The notes beneath the pieces are model-generated. The model saw only the letters and a list, made by a program, of their open reading frames with translations, ran no database searches and was not told the origin of the DNA. Source: Brugia malayi (taxonomy: Eukaryota > Nematoda > Chromadorea > Rhabditida > Onchocercidae). From it: a stretch of 64,000 bases of DNA. How positions within the stretch are numbered: the stretch's first letter is position 1; every line of letters starts with the position of its first letter. Made by a program: the position numbers and the translations under genes. Location: the NCBI RefSeq assembly GCF_000002995.4, contig NW_025062476.1, forward strand, positions 9,670,501 to 9,734,500, written 5' to 3'. Below are positions 30,891 to 43,697 of this stretch, one piece after another.

Positions 30891-31761
30891 TGTTATACGA
30901 AGATGCTATGTGTAACGATCACTTAAATCACCTAATAGGTATATTCCAGTCGAGGTAATTTCCCTTTTTCCCTTCTCAATTCTCTCTCTCTCAATTATCC
31001 TAAATTATCTCAATTATCCTAAATTATCCGACTTGTTTTCCGGTGGAGATTCGAGGTAATTTCCCTTTTTCCCTTCTCAATTATCCTAAATTATCCGACT
31101 TATTTTCCGGTGGAGATTCCACAAATATTTTATGTTAAATTTATCATGCTACAACTATGTATTTTATTCCCATATGGTTTACAGTTTGATAAAAATTTCC
31201 AAAGAAAGAAATTTTGTAAGAAAATTAGATCAAAATTTTGATAAAAAAGTAACTGATGCATGGTACACAAAAATGAACTACTTCTCTGCACTTGAAACAA
31301 TAACTTTCTGGAAATAACTTTGATTCACACAACATTTCATCGGTTATGCTTCAGCGATAATGATGAAATTAATCTAACCACAGGGTTTTTTGATAAGATT
31401 GTAAAAGTCGCTTCACTGTCTCTCAAATGCACTGATTTGGCACATTCTACATTTTCCGACAATTCTAAATTCATGATTGCTCCTGAACATACAGTCACAT
31501 ACAACCAAATACAGCCATGTCTGCAAGAATTCCGGAACTAGGTAAACACCTACTACCTATACTATAAAGGAAAATAAGTGACATGCTTCCTCCAGTTCAT
31601 CTTGCGACAAAAAATAGAGGAAATTTTAAAAAAGTGCTAAGTATAATAATAGAGGTGAATCGATGAGAAAAAAAAATTAAGAGTAAACACAAAAAAGACA
31701 AAAAACTGACTGAGATCATGGTGAAATAATTAAATATGAATGAATCTTATAAAATCCAGCT
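30891..31761. other. Intergenic region with a local tandem duplication
   Basis: Holds a tandem duplication at 30951-31119 and two short open frames at 31132-31317 and 31320-31541, in different frames and without recognisable domains. Confidence 0.5.
30951..31119. repeat. Tandem duplication, about 100 and 67 bp copies
   Basis: Both copies start GAGGTAATTTCCCTTTTTCC and end CCGACTTRTTTTCCGGTGGA-GATTC. The first copy carries an extra internal CT-rich and AATTATCCTAAATTATC repeat. Confidence 0.85.
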
Positions 31762-34700
31762 TTATTCCTTTTCAGACAAAAATTCTCGATATTCAGTCAC
31801 ATCTTCGTCATATTTTCGTAAAAATTCCATTCGCTGTGCAGCTTTCTTTGCCATCTGTGCTTCCATTGCAGATTTAGTTTTATCATATTCTTTTAACAAA
31901 ACTTCTAGTCGCTGAAACAAGAAGTAAGAAAATATTCCAAATTTTTACAAAATATATTTGAATGTCGCATTGAATATATCATTTAAATAGAAAACTGGAA
32001 AAAAGCTCTAACGTTAAGGAAAATTGGAAAAAAAAAGAAGAGATAAGCATATAAGTTAGCTACTTTAAAGCACCGAAGATATTTCATGCTTCAATTTTTC
32101 ACTTTTTCATTCTTCATCGCCTTTTAGAAAAGCAGAAAATTTTGACTTTGATTCACCTACTCTTATAATATCTTAAACTTACCGCACTTTGCTTCTTCGT
32201 AAGTTCCAATTTCTTCTGTGCAATTTCTAGATGCCCAACACGCTTTGCATGTTTTAACTCGTCAAATTTCATTTCACTTCGCAACTCACTATCCACAACT
32301 TCATCTAATGATTTCAGATGAGTATAACGTCGCATTACTTCTGCAGAAAAATAAACATATTATCAGAACGAAACTCACTTTCAAAATATGACAAAATGTG
32401 AACAATTTAGAAAAATACGATGTATCTATTACTATTACGATAATTTATACCGTCACAACTTTGTTCACAATCCCTCACAGACTGTGTCAACTGTTTTTTC
32501 TGCTCTGACTCAGCTTTCGTCTCAAGTAGCAATTCCTGTAATGGAAAAAATAATCCTTTCCAAATAAATAAAAAAAAAAGTTTGAGATATATAAAAAAAT
32601 TATCGCGGTAGGTCATTTGGGTTTCTTACTAATTTCATTCCTGTATAGCTTATGATGGTTTTTGTAAGGGAGCCGGCAAGTTTTAGTGACACCGCGTAGT
32701 CTATTGCCTGATCATTAAAAAATGATATATATAAAAACACAAAAACCAAAAGAAGAATCAATAACGCAAATTTGATGCTTAAAGGGAAAAACAATTCAAA
32801 CAGTTTCAAGAATATGATTCACATGTCTCATCAAAATTAAAAAAAGTGATATGCCACTGTTAGCATTCGTTTACATACAGAGTAATACCCTTGACACTGA
32901 AAAGAAATATAATTAGCAATTAGCAATTAACAATAAACTTACATCTAACTTCTCACTCGTCAGCATGGCCAACTTAGCTCTTAACATGAACCACTCACGT
33001 TGCGCCATTAGATAACACACATCAAACCAATTAGCTTCTTTTTTTGATAGCTGAATTTTGCCAAGATTTAAAAATAAATTCTAATATGACGCTTGACCGA
33101 CAGAATGAATAGAGAGGAAATAAAAAAGAAGTCATAAAGAATTAAAAAAGAAATCAAGCAGGTACATCACCTAAAATATTCTTCCATCAAGAAACTTTCA
33201 GTAGCAAAAAACTTGCTGTAAGCTGAAAATTAAACAATAATAATGAATGTGACAAACTTTTCTAGGATTTAACGTTCTTATACAATCAGCGATTTTCTTG
33301 TTGTTACAATTCGGAAGCTGTACGTTAATTAGACCTTTACATCTGAAATACATTCATTGGTTCAGAAATTGAATAAATTTTAATTCATTTCCCTTTCATT
33401 CTTATCTTGCACCTATGTAAAAACAAATCTGAGGAAATGGCACTAAAAGAAATGGAAATTGAAAAGGACAAAAAAAGTTAAACCTATCGACAACTTCAGC
33501 AATACGTTTACGTAAATTTGTAGTTATCAGCTGCTTAAGTTCCATAATTTGCGGTTGCTCATTTATCTTAATTCGTAAACACGGTATTGTTCGAAAATTG
33601 ATATTGAATCCCACAGTATCAACACGATTCGTCAGGAAGCTTGACTCATTCCCCAAAGCTGCTGTGACAATTTCAGAGCGATGCGAAGATAGTGAAGACG
33701 ATTCAATGTAGGACTGCTCAAGAGCCGTGTGTAGTTCGTTATTGAAGGATTCTGTTGAAAATAAATTTCACTAAGTTGTATTGACATATGCAATGTCGGA
33801 CTTACTTCGTTATATATCGCTGATTTATCTTAATATATATTACTACTTTGCAAATAGAAATGTCTTTTAAATTTGAAGTTCATTTTGACTTTATTGGTAA
33901 AATCCATATTATCTACAACAAATTCGTCGTTCTAAGTGAGAATTCAACTTTTTACGTGAGAAGTCACCTTGGCTTCCGAGTTCATTCGAATGAAATAACG
34001 GTCCCGGCATGGGGATATCGTACAACATATCGACATTATTAGTGGCATCAGCAGAAAGTTCAGATAAAGTGAATACTCCAGAGTGATTTAAGCTATTACG
34101 TAATCGATGTTTGATTTCAGTTAAAACCTTAAATAAAGAATTAAATAGTAAATCGCACTGTATTTTAGGAACTTTACTACTTTTTAAACTACTTCCTACA
34201 TTTGCATTACTACTTTTGAATAATAAAATCATACACTTCCAAGAGTGGATTTAAGCCTGGGGACTTAATTATAAATTAATAATCACTTGTAATAACCTTG
34301 TCAGTAGACTTATCAATGTTCGTTGTATTTCCAGGAGTATTTGCTGGATCCGCTTTATCCTTAAAATAATTGCAATGACATTTATATAAATGTTTAAAAA
34401 ATAGTTTTTCAATTTTGTTACAATTTGCAATTGACTTTTGAATCAAAAGAAAAAAAAAATTTAAACAAACGATAAGGATCGAAGCAGCCTTCACAGTAGA
34501 AACTCTTGGTGACCCAACTAGTAACGTGTTTGTTTTCGGCGGAAGGATAATTTTTGGACTAAATAAACGAATTTTCTTCCTTGGCAGAGCAACAGGTGAA
34601 TCAAGTGATGTCTTACGAACCAATGAAAGAAATTCATTGGACTAAAAACATACACGTAAATAATTATTGTTAATACTGAAGTAAACGCAGTTTCGTATAC

Positions 34701-37700
34701 GGAAGGTTCTATAATTCAAATATTCGAAAGTCGTAATCAAACTGATATACACAGCTATATCAAATTTAAACTTTTTACCACTCCTAACTTTCTATAGCCT
34801 TTCCTCAAAGACACTATTTTTCAACAAGTTTTTATGAACTAACTATGTGCTGGCGATCAAGTTGTGAAGAAAGTTCAAAAGTAATATCATCTGCAAAATT
34901 TGTAATTTTCTCAGTACTATTAATAGACTTCATCGTTAGATCACATGCAACACTGCCTTGATGAGCTACTGATTCCTAAAAAGATCTCTGTTCACGACAT
35001 ATACTGTAAAATTTCCAAATGAGCATATAAAGTACAGTCCCTTTGCCAGTCATAAAAGCATATTTAAAAAGTTAAAGAAAATTTGAAGAAATTAGAAAAA
35101 TAAAGAAAATTGGAGAAAACATTAATTGAAATTACCATATTTGAAGAAGCATTGTCTGAAATATGAATGTCATCAATTATAGCAATGTTTTTTGAATCCT
35201 CTTTATGATTTGATACTTCTGTATCTTTTTCCACTAAAAAAAAAAAAATTTCAGTAGATAAGGAATATGAGTTGCTTCAGAAGAATTTAAACTTTACTGA
35301 AGTAATAGGATCATAAGATAGATCAAAGCAAATCAATCAGTCACAACTATTACATAGGATAAAAAAAAACTCTCTTCTACTCGTAGTTTTCAAATTATTT
35401 AGTTAATCCAATCCATTCTGGATCGTCGATAGTTAACTATAAAATTATGATTTAACGCATATCAAATTAATGATGTTAATAACATTTGCACAAATTTGAA
35501 TGCAAGATATACTAATGCCTTTTTCAAACAAAATCCAATATATATCACCATTAGTTCCGAATAAAACATTTGTTGGTTCATCGGCGATGTTAGATGTAAC
35601 CGATTGTTGTTTGAAAGAAGCATCCATTGGTACCTCGAATATCTGACCATCATCAGAAGAAATATCCTGAAGATTTTAACTTGTATATTTCCAAAAGCAG
35701 TGGACCCTAATCTTGTACCTATCGTCCATTTAAATTACTTTAACAAAAAATTTCATTAATAATTAGCTTCCTTACCATGTCAGCAGTGCCTGCATATGGA
35801 GAGATCACAGATATTTTTTCAACATCTATTTTCAATTCCTTATTTGTAGCTTCACTTCCAAGTTTACTGTTTCCGTCAGCTTTGAAAATCAATCGTGTTG
35901 CATTTGATGCAAAGGTTTCATCGTTCATATCTGATTGTAGATTTGGACTTGTCATCTAAAAACTAACTACTATTTTCTACTAAACTACTAACTACTATTA
36001 ATCAAAATCAAAGCGTTTTTGACAAATCACTGAAAGGAGTAGCATTCGTAGCATGTCACGAAAATCAAAAAGGTAAACTAAACGAGATAGAAAATTTTTA
36101 CAAAATGTCCGTGGATGGTTGATGGTCTGAAGAGTTTTCTGGTAGCATCAGACGTTATTGGAGAATTACTTGAATCACTCATATCCATCGATTCTACTTC
36201 CAAAACATCCAGTTTCTGATTCTGAATCATTTCCTGAACATTAACACTAAAAATTGGGAAAAACTTCAAAAGATGACGTTTAATTGTCGATAGGGCATAT
36301 GGCCGAAGAGTAAAAATTACTTTTGTTTTGACCTATTTTTTTTTCTCTTTCTTTATCGTCTTTTTCTGCTTCATTTCTTGCTATATCAGACACGTTACAG
36401 AATAGCCTCTTTTGAAACGTTATTTTTTTATTAGCTTAATCCCTGATAGTTGATCAATCGATTACTCGAGACTGTTCTATTTTGGAGACCTTGGTGGGAT
36501 TAAAGAGCTTACTCCTCACGGCGAATTATATTATGACGTATTGTTCTAAACAGTCACTAACAGTGACTGCTTTTCAATCATATTTTATGTTTATTCGATG
36601 TAAACAACTACACAAATAACCAAAAAATATACTTTCGAAATGTGGTTCACTGCAATAGTTGTTTCTTCTTTTCGTGTGCCGTTATGAGACTCTGTTGAGT
36701 GACAGTATCCAGCATCTGTAACAAAAAAATAATAAAAATTTAGTGTTTATAAAAATGTACTTTACAACTGTATTGCAGGTAGCTTATTACGAAACTAAGT
36801 TAAGCATGCAGGAATGAAATCTTAGAAATCATACCATCGCAAATATCTCCATCTCCACGAGTCGAATTATCGCTTAAATCATCCAGACCTCCTAAGCGAA
36901 GAAGTGGTGTAGATGTAGTAATGGGGATGAAATTCTCTACTGTGTGGCTAAGTTCTGCAATTCAAACAACACCCCAAAAATTAAGCAAGAATTAATAAGA
37001 ATAGCATATTGCTAGGACGTTAAATAAATCAGGAGATCGAGGGTTGATTGCAGAAAATTTAGTCAAAATCTTACTGTTTATATTCATTTCTGCTGTATAT
37101 CCGTCATTTGATTCAGAAGCAGACATTTGCCTGAAGCGTTTATAAAACATACTGAGCAGCATTTTTATTTTGGAAGGAACAATTTTCAAAAAAGATTGAC
37201 ATTTTAAAAAGTTACTGAAGAGGCAACCCATGAACAAACAGCTTGACTTACTCCGAAGTTAAACCATCCGAACTTGTCGTATCGTACACTGCAATCAGTG
37301 GTTAATTCAAGTGTATTTTATGAGACAATGAAGATTATTACATCCATTTAGAAGAAAAGCACAATTAAAGCACTACCAAAGTGAAAGAAACTGGCATCTT
37401 AAATGAAAAAAAGCTGACTTCAACTTTCTCAGACTGTAACCGTACGAAATATAGCAAACCACTATGTTAAAACAATGCAGATTGAAGTACCAAAGGATAA
37501 TTAGTGAAAGATTAGAAGTCAAAGTATATAATATCCACAGAAACTTTTGAAAGTTCCAGAAGGAAAGCTTTAAACTTACACTTCATAGGTTCGTTATGAG
37601 GAGAATGTACAATCTGACTGTGTTCCACGTCAAATTCTCTAAAAATTGTTATCACTCATACAAACTAATTATTCACTGAAAGTAAGCTGACTCACTAATA

Positions 37701-38320
37701 TTTTTTTAAATAGCTCCAATCTTATAACGCACCGGCAAAGTGTTAAGAGAAAGTAGATTGTTAAAGTAGATTTGTTTTGGTCTAACATTTCTTCAGTCCA
37801 GAATTTTTTTTAGATTGAAACAATGAAGGTGAAAGTAAACTAAGATAATAGAAACACTTCTTTATCTTCTTGCCTATTAAGAAAGCGACAAGATTCATTA
37901 ATATAAGTGTTATAAAACGGTTGTTTTACAATACTTCAAATTAATAAAATGTCATAAAAATGGCTTACTGAACAGTCCGAACGGTATGAAAGCTGACACG
38001 TCTTTTTACCGTGGCCGTTATTGTCGTTGACAACTCACCATTTTCAACGTTCGGGGGATGATGTGGCTTGAGTATCTGGAAATAACATATATTTTTTGCT
38101 ATGTGAGATTAGTCAATCCTTCCTTCATGTGCTCGGTTTTCGCATTTCAATTATACTTTGACAACAAGCAAAATTTGACTATAATTTGAATGCATACCAA
38201 AAAACAAAAGCATAAAATCAATTCCAAAGAAAAAGGAATCAAATTACTACCACTACTTACCAATTAATATTTATGTCAAAAACATACCGATGACCTTCGA
38301 TCCTTGTCCCCTCTTTCCAT
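31762..38320 (-). CDS. knl-1: KNL-1/Spc105-like kinetochore scaffold
   Basis: Twenty-two exons join in frame: 38288-38320, 37969-38075, 37580-37638, 37252-37288, 37075-37130, 36835-36954, 36633-36715, 36102-36233, 35776-35955, 35549-35666, 35136-35233, 34844-34975, 34471-34641, 34297-34359, 33968-34127, 33484-33751, 33258-33342, 32943-33050, 32630-32707, 32451-32535, 32183-32340 and 31762-31911. They give about 826 aa. The N terminus shows the two protein phosphatase 1 docking motifs of KNL1: SILK (11-14) and KRRVSF (RVSF at 37-40). The low-complexity middle has MELT-like elements such as MDMS (181-184). The last 300 residues are helical and charged, consistent with the coiled-coil part that contacts MIS12/NDC80. 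KNL1 recruits BUB1/BUB3 checkpoint proteins and PP1. A 5' acceptor TTTTGCAG (38339-38345) precedes the ATG. Internal boundaries with AAG acceptors (exons 14, 15) are less sure. The stop codon overlaps AATAAA. Confidence 0.85.
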
Positions 38321-38345
38321 TCTTCGAACAGACAACTTCTGCAAA

Positions 38346-39490
38346 ACGAATAACTTCTACTATATCCTTACAGCCCCTTAGTCACTACTAATTTACGTAA
38401 TTTTAAAAGATGCATGAACACGTTAACCCTCATTTTTATCCGAACTTGATAGTGATGTGTAGTAACAACACTATTCCATGCTAAATTTTACTGTGAATTC
38501 AACAGACTAAACACAATCAATAGTACCTGCCAGTCTTGTGGACGAACAACTATTCATTTACTAAAAGGTTTAAGCTATCAAGGGTGAAAAAAAGTTAATG
38601 ATAATAATACAAAAATTTCATGCAATGCGAATTACCAGAATTCACTCATTATTACGACCATTTATAATGCTTAGTGGGTAATTAATCAATAAGGAAATTT
38701 GTTCACCACACAACACAAATTTGCATAGCAAACATTGCGAAAACTTTGCTTTTTATAAATCTAACGTAAACTACGTGTCCACCTCGTAAATCTAACGTGA
38801 GCTATTAGAAAGTAACCTTTCCACTCGAACACAAAATTAGCGCCAATATTCAAATTTCTATGCTAAAATGTCAAAATAATAGCGAATGTTGCAACGCAAA
38901 AGCCAAATGTTCAAATGGCAATAAAGATGGAGGGGAAAAAGAAAGATGGGATGGTTATTATATCGTTCTAATTAAGTCTGAAAGTAACGAATAAAAAGAA
39001 GAAAAGATACTTAACGAAGTCTAAAATTTCTTCATTTTATTTTCGAGTAATGACAGACTGCCCATGGATGCATTCATTCCAGTTCATCGCTTGATTGACT
39101 GATCAGTCATTTTTTGTCTCCAGATCAAATATTAGAACTTTTACAATTTACATATTTATCTCTGTATCACTGATTTGTTTCAAATGTTAAGGAACTTCAC
39201 ATAATTCAACTGGTTGAGACGCAGTTTTCATTTCGCTACCGTCATTTTGCATAAGGTGAGTATCACAGAGGTATGATGGAGATTGATTCCTATTGGGCTG
39301 TTTGGTAGATCAGGGGTAGGGGTTTGTTGGTGTGCGGGGTTTGGTTATTTGATGTGAGGTACTCAGCTAAAGTGTACTTCATCTTGAAGGTCATTCATTC
39401 TCGCATGAATTAGAGTGGTTGAATTTTGCGGAGTTTCTTGCGCTTTACTTCCATTTATACTACCTGTTGTTGTGCATGCGACGCTTTTCA
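38346..39490. promoter_or_regulatory. Divergent promoter region between knl-1 and rpl-26
   Basis: About 1.1 kb separates the two divergent starts. It is AT-rich and has an E2F-like TTGGCGC (reverse strand) at 38840-38846, about 520 bp from the knl-1 ATG. No other elements are clear. Confidence 0.4.
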
Positions 39491-39491
39491 G
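39484..39491 (+). promoter_or_regulatory. Probable trans-splice acceptor of rpl-26
   Basis: TTTTCAG lies 14 bases before the rpl-26 ATG and no upstream coding exon is needed. This is typical of SL1 trans-splicing of ribosomal protein mRNAs in nematodes. Confidence 0.55.
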
Positions 39492-39505
39492 GTCTTCAAA
39501 TTAAA

Positions 39506-40563
39506 ATGAAGCAAAATCAGTTCGTGTCGTCTTCAGCTAGGAAAGCTCGTAAGGCACACTTCAATGCTCCTTCACATATTAGGAGGAAATTGATGAGTGC
39601 TCCTTTAACCAAAGATTTACGTAACAAGCATGGGATCCGTTCAATACCGATCAGGTAAATTACATGTTTAGTTTGAGTCCAAGTTTGATCAACCAAATCA
39701 ATAGAATAAAAGGAAAGTAGAGACAAATCATTTATATTGTGTCAGCTGCATTATTAACATCCTGGTAGGAAATATGTAACTTTAAAATTTTTGTGTATTG
39801 TTTTTGTATTTCATAACATGCAAAATTTGCGGTGAATTCGATGAAAGAATTTCTGTTATAGAATAGATGACGAAGTCACCGTTACTCGAGGACATTATAA
39901 AGGAAACGCTGGGCGTGTAATGCGTGTTTACCGGAAAAAATTCGTTATCCACATTGATAAAATTACTCGTGAAAAAGCAAATGGTTCTACAGTACATATT
40001 GGAATCCATCCATCCAAGGTTTTTCCTTTTTCTATCAATTTCACCGTTCACCGTTTTTATAATGCTTTGAACTGCAACATTGTTATTGGTGCTGCATTCC
40101 AGTTACATAATTGATAGTGAGGGATTAATTTCATGCACGTCTAAGTAACCTACTGTCATAATTTAATGTTCTTGACTTATCGCTTGCTGCTATGGACTTT
40201 GCAATTTTGAAGTGAGCAAAGTCATTTTCATTGTATGGTGTAATTTTAAAATGCGTAGGAATACATCTTGCTGGTTGGTGAAGACCGTATGTTTCAGTTC
40301 CATGTAGCATAGTCAGGCAGTGAGTTTAGCATCATGATTGCATCATGTGCATTTTTCAACATTCTAGTGGTTTTTGTTCGGTTTAGTTGATTTAATTGAT
40401 TAGTTGATTTAGCATAATTTTTAAGGTAGCGCTGACAAAACTAAAGATGGATAAGGATCGACGAGCGATGATTGAAAGAAAAGCTGCCGGGCGAGCACGT
40501 ATAACAGGCCTGTTGAAGGGTAAACATACCGAAGAAACCATTTCCGAGGAGAAAAATGTTTAA
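39506..40563 (+). CDS. rpl-26: Large ribosomal subunit protein L26 (uL24)
   Basis: Three exons join in frame: 39506-39654, 39862-40018 and 40426-40563, giving 147 aa (145 in human). Recognisable blocks in order are [40 protein letters not shown] (the KOW motif, residues about 50-75, across intron 1), [30 protein letters not shown], and [20 protein letters not shown] (across intron 2). It binds 23S/28S rRNA near the exit tunnel. The C-terminal tail is diverged ([15 protein letters not shown]), as is usual in nematodes. The gene is divergent from knl-1 and has an acceptor site just before the ATG. Confidence 0.98.
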
Positions 40564-42732
40564 GGAATTGTTGCAAGTGAATCGATCTGTTGTTTATTTT
40601 GTTAGCGTTCAGTAAAATTTCTCATGTAGTTTTTTTTAAAACTCTCATCAAAGAAGGTAAGAGTAATTAATTTGGACAAAAAAAGCGAAGGAGATACACC
40701 AGAAGTGCTCATGTTTGTTCGTTGATCGGCGTATTACCAAATGGTGATGTTGTAGTGCCTGCTAAAACAATTGAGGAATATTAGATTTCGAAATCTCTGA
40801 AAATCTTTTTTTTTTTTTTTTCATTCTTGAGACTGAATGTATCCATTGGACAACGTCTTAAATTAAGGCCAATTGTGTGCGTGCAGGATATAGAGCTCAA
40901 AATACCTGTGCTGTGATCGGTATTGGTCATGGGAAGGGGATCTGTCCAAAATTGTTCCATATTTGCAAATGGTGAAAGCTAGAAAAACTTCAGTTAGTAC
41001 TTCCTTGATAAATAAGTACTCATAAATATTGAAGCAGCATGTTTTCACACAAAAAAGTCAAGATGATTCATAACAACACAGAAGCTCCTCAAGTAGCGAA
41101 TGGTTTAGCTTTATTTAATAAATTTATAATAATGAGCTGTGGCGATTAGATTTCGGTGGTTTGGTTTTTTTAGCCTTTCAATATGCAACATTCACAAAGA
41201 ACGTGGATGAAACCCGCTGCTAGCACTGAGAAACCCTTTCAACTTTTAAGAAGGGAAGTTCTTTTTTTAATTTACTAAAGCTTTTAGCTTCATTTGCATT
41301 CCTCCAATGTTATGCATGAAATCTTCTAGCAGTCGGCAGAATTCGGCACTCTTATTTGTTAGCGTTACTTTATTAAGCACTTTTTGCGCATAAATCATCC
41401 GCATTATGGCCTGGAATTTTCCAAGAATAACTTTTGAGTTCTATTATTTTTTGGAAGATGTTCCTCCGGAATGTCTCATCAAATCGACATGATAGATCTA
41501 ATATTTGTATTGTTTAAGCATATTTGAGTAGAATATCATTGAAGTAAGAGACATTGTATTTTATGTTATCTTTCTCTATTTCCGTATTATTTATGTGCAA
41601 TTTCTATGCTGAATTCATGAAATTTTATGACAATCCTAAAAGTGACAACTTACATCTTTTAAACTGCAATCAACTTCAGTTAAACCATAGTATCGGTTCA
41701 TTTCAAGCTCAACTTCAGAGGATTCTTGAAATTCAGCGTTCTAAACAGCCAGGGTACACTTACTTATCTTTATCGGACAGAAATAGTGGCAATTCCTTTA
41801 GAGAAGAATGAAATAGGTCTGGATTTTAAATTTATGTAAGTTTCAACAGTCAGGTTTTTCTCAATTAAAACCAAACTTCGAAGGATTGGGATGCACTGAA
41901 ACTGCTTTTAGATCCATCAGTCGGCCCAAGACGACAAGACTCTGTTAACTGAAGCATATTTTACAATAAAGTATCATTTATTAGTTGTAATACTGTAGAT
42001 TGGTGGTGTAATTAGGACAACGGCTCTGTCCCATTCTGCGAACGTTGTACTGAAGTTCTATCATTGCAGAAACTCTTAAGATTTGTAATATAATATTTCA
42101 TCATCCAAAAATTGAAAGTATCGATTTCCAGGATATTTGATTCTTTCGGAGTTCTTTTACCTGCTCGTAGTCGTTATCAGCCCATCGATCATAGTAGGTT
42201 TTATCCATTTCTTTTTTGCTCGATGAGGTCACTATAAATAACTTCTTGCAGCAAAATGCACTATTAATGGAAACCTGTCAGTATTTTAGATGAAGTAGCA
42301 GGAGGAACCCTGCTCTTTTCACTTCAATGACACGTAAAGCACATTTCAGTTACGCAGGTTCTCAGAATTTCTGATAGTTCGTTCCTAAAAGATTTGTATA
42401 TCTAGGTCAATCAATCAACTAACTAATCTATATATATATATGTAAATAGTTTAGATAGAACAGATGTACATAAATGTACCAAACGATTCTCCAGACTATT
42501 CAGAACAATCAGAGAAGCATGTGCCCTAAGTACTCTAAGCAGTAATTTTAGATTTCAGAGTCTCTTTCCGATTTTTAATGTAATGGAACAATCACCTTCA
42601 CACCACCAACCGCACACCAACACTTTTACTAAACGAAGTGCACTACATAATATTCATCAAACGTTTTCTGTTCAGCGTGTGATACACAATTTTACTGCTT
42701 TATAAAACGAATGAAATCAGAGTAGGAGTCGA

Positions 42733-42768
<36 letters not shown>

Positions 42769-43697
42769 TTAACCGTATCAGACAGCTTTCGATCAGTCAC
42801 TTTTGCGATATTTTAATAAGCTGCATGAATATGAGTACCATCAAAAATAAAAATATTAGCAAACGGCCATGCAAGTAGCTCATATATTCAAAAGTGACGG
42901 GGCATAAAACGTTTCCTGAACAGACGAGAAAAAACAAATGCAGATCTCGTCTATTCTTCCACAAAAATAAATAATTATTAGGTGACAATAACAAATAATG
43001 AAACAAGTTAGACCACTATCACAACCCTGATTACACCAAAAATGTGCCAGACAGACTGGGAATATAGACAATATAATTTAAAAAGAAAACGAACACCTGT
43101 TTATCAGAAACCGCAGCATAAATATAAATTTTGGTTTACAACAAAACAGCATGAGCACAGGAATTGACGAGATGAAATCAGATAAGCATTTAGTTACACC
43201 TTAAATTGGAATTACACAGTTATACTGCGAGCCACTGCTTTATCAGTTCAAACTGGCAGCTGGTGTCACGCAGTTTTTGTTAAACATAAATTAGTCGATC
43301 ACACCAGATATCTTAGAAGTTGACCCACTAAAAGCAATGTCAATTACAATAGCAGTTTGAAGACGAAAGAAAAAGCAAGATAAAGGTCTCAAAAGAAAGA
43401 TATACTGATGATCGGTTATAGTAATTCTCACGAATATCAGTACAAACAGTACAGAAATTAGAAATAGAATGTGGAAATAATGTAAAAATTTAAATCCATA
43501 ATGCAATAAAAGAGCTAAAATAAGACGAGAAATCTTTTTTCCTGATTTGTTTAAAAGTGATAGCAGAATAAAAAACTGTGGTGTAGCTTGACAAAAGCTT
43601 GCAAAACAAATTTATAACCTAAAATACACCTTATTATTTGCAGATTGAAAGTAAATGTAAGATTTTATAAATCCCAAAAATATGCAGATTCCATAGT
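40564..43697. other. Intergenic region between convergent rpl-26 and SLC33A1
   Basis: A stretch at 40675-41000 is less AT-rich and contains short open fragments on the plus strand, one reading KKRRRYTRSAHVCSLIGVLP, the next at about 40885 reading CAVIGIGHGKGICPK. Stops and frame changes suggest a decayed copy of an unknown gene. An 85-codon open frame at 41554-41811 has no recognised domain. A (TA)n microsatellite lies at 42735-42765. Confidence 0.4.
42735..42765. repeat. (TA)n microsatellite
   Basis: About 15 AT dinucleotides. Confidence 0.9.

Noticed and set aside
36330..36410. Possible extra KNL-1 exon (RNEAEKDDKEREKK) in a long intron
   Set aside because: The only acceptor (GATATAG) has no pyrimidine tract and its phase does not fit the flanking exons; the K/E frame could be chance.
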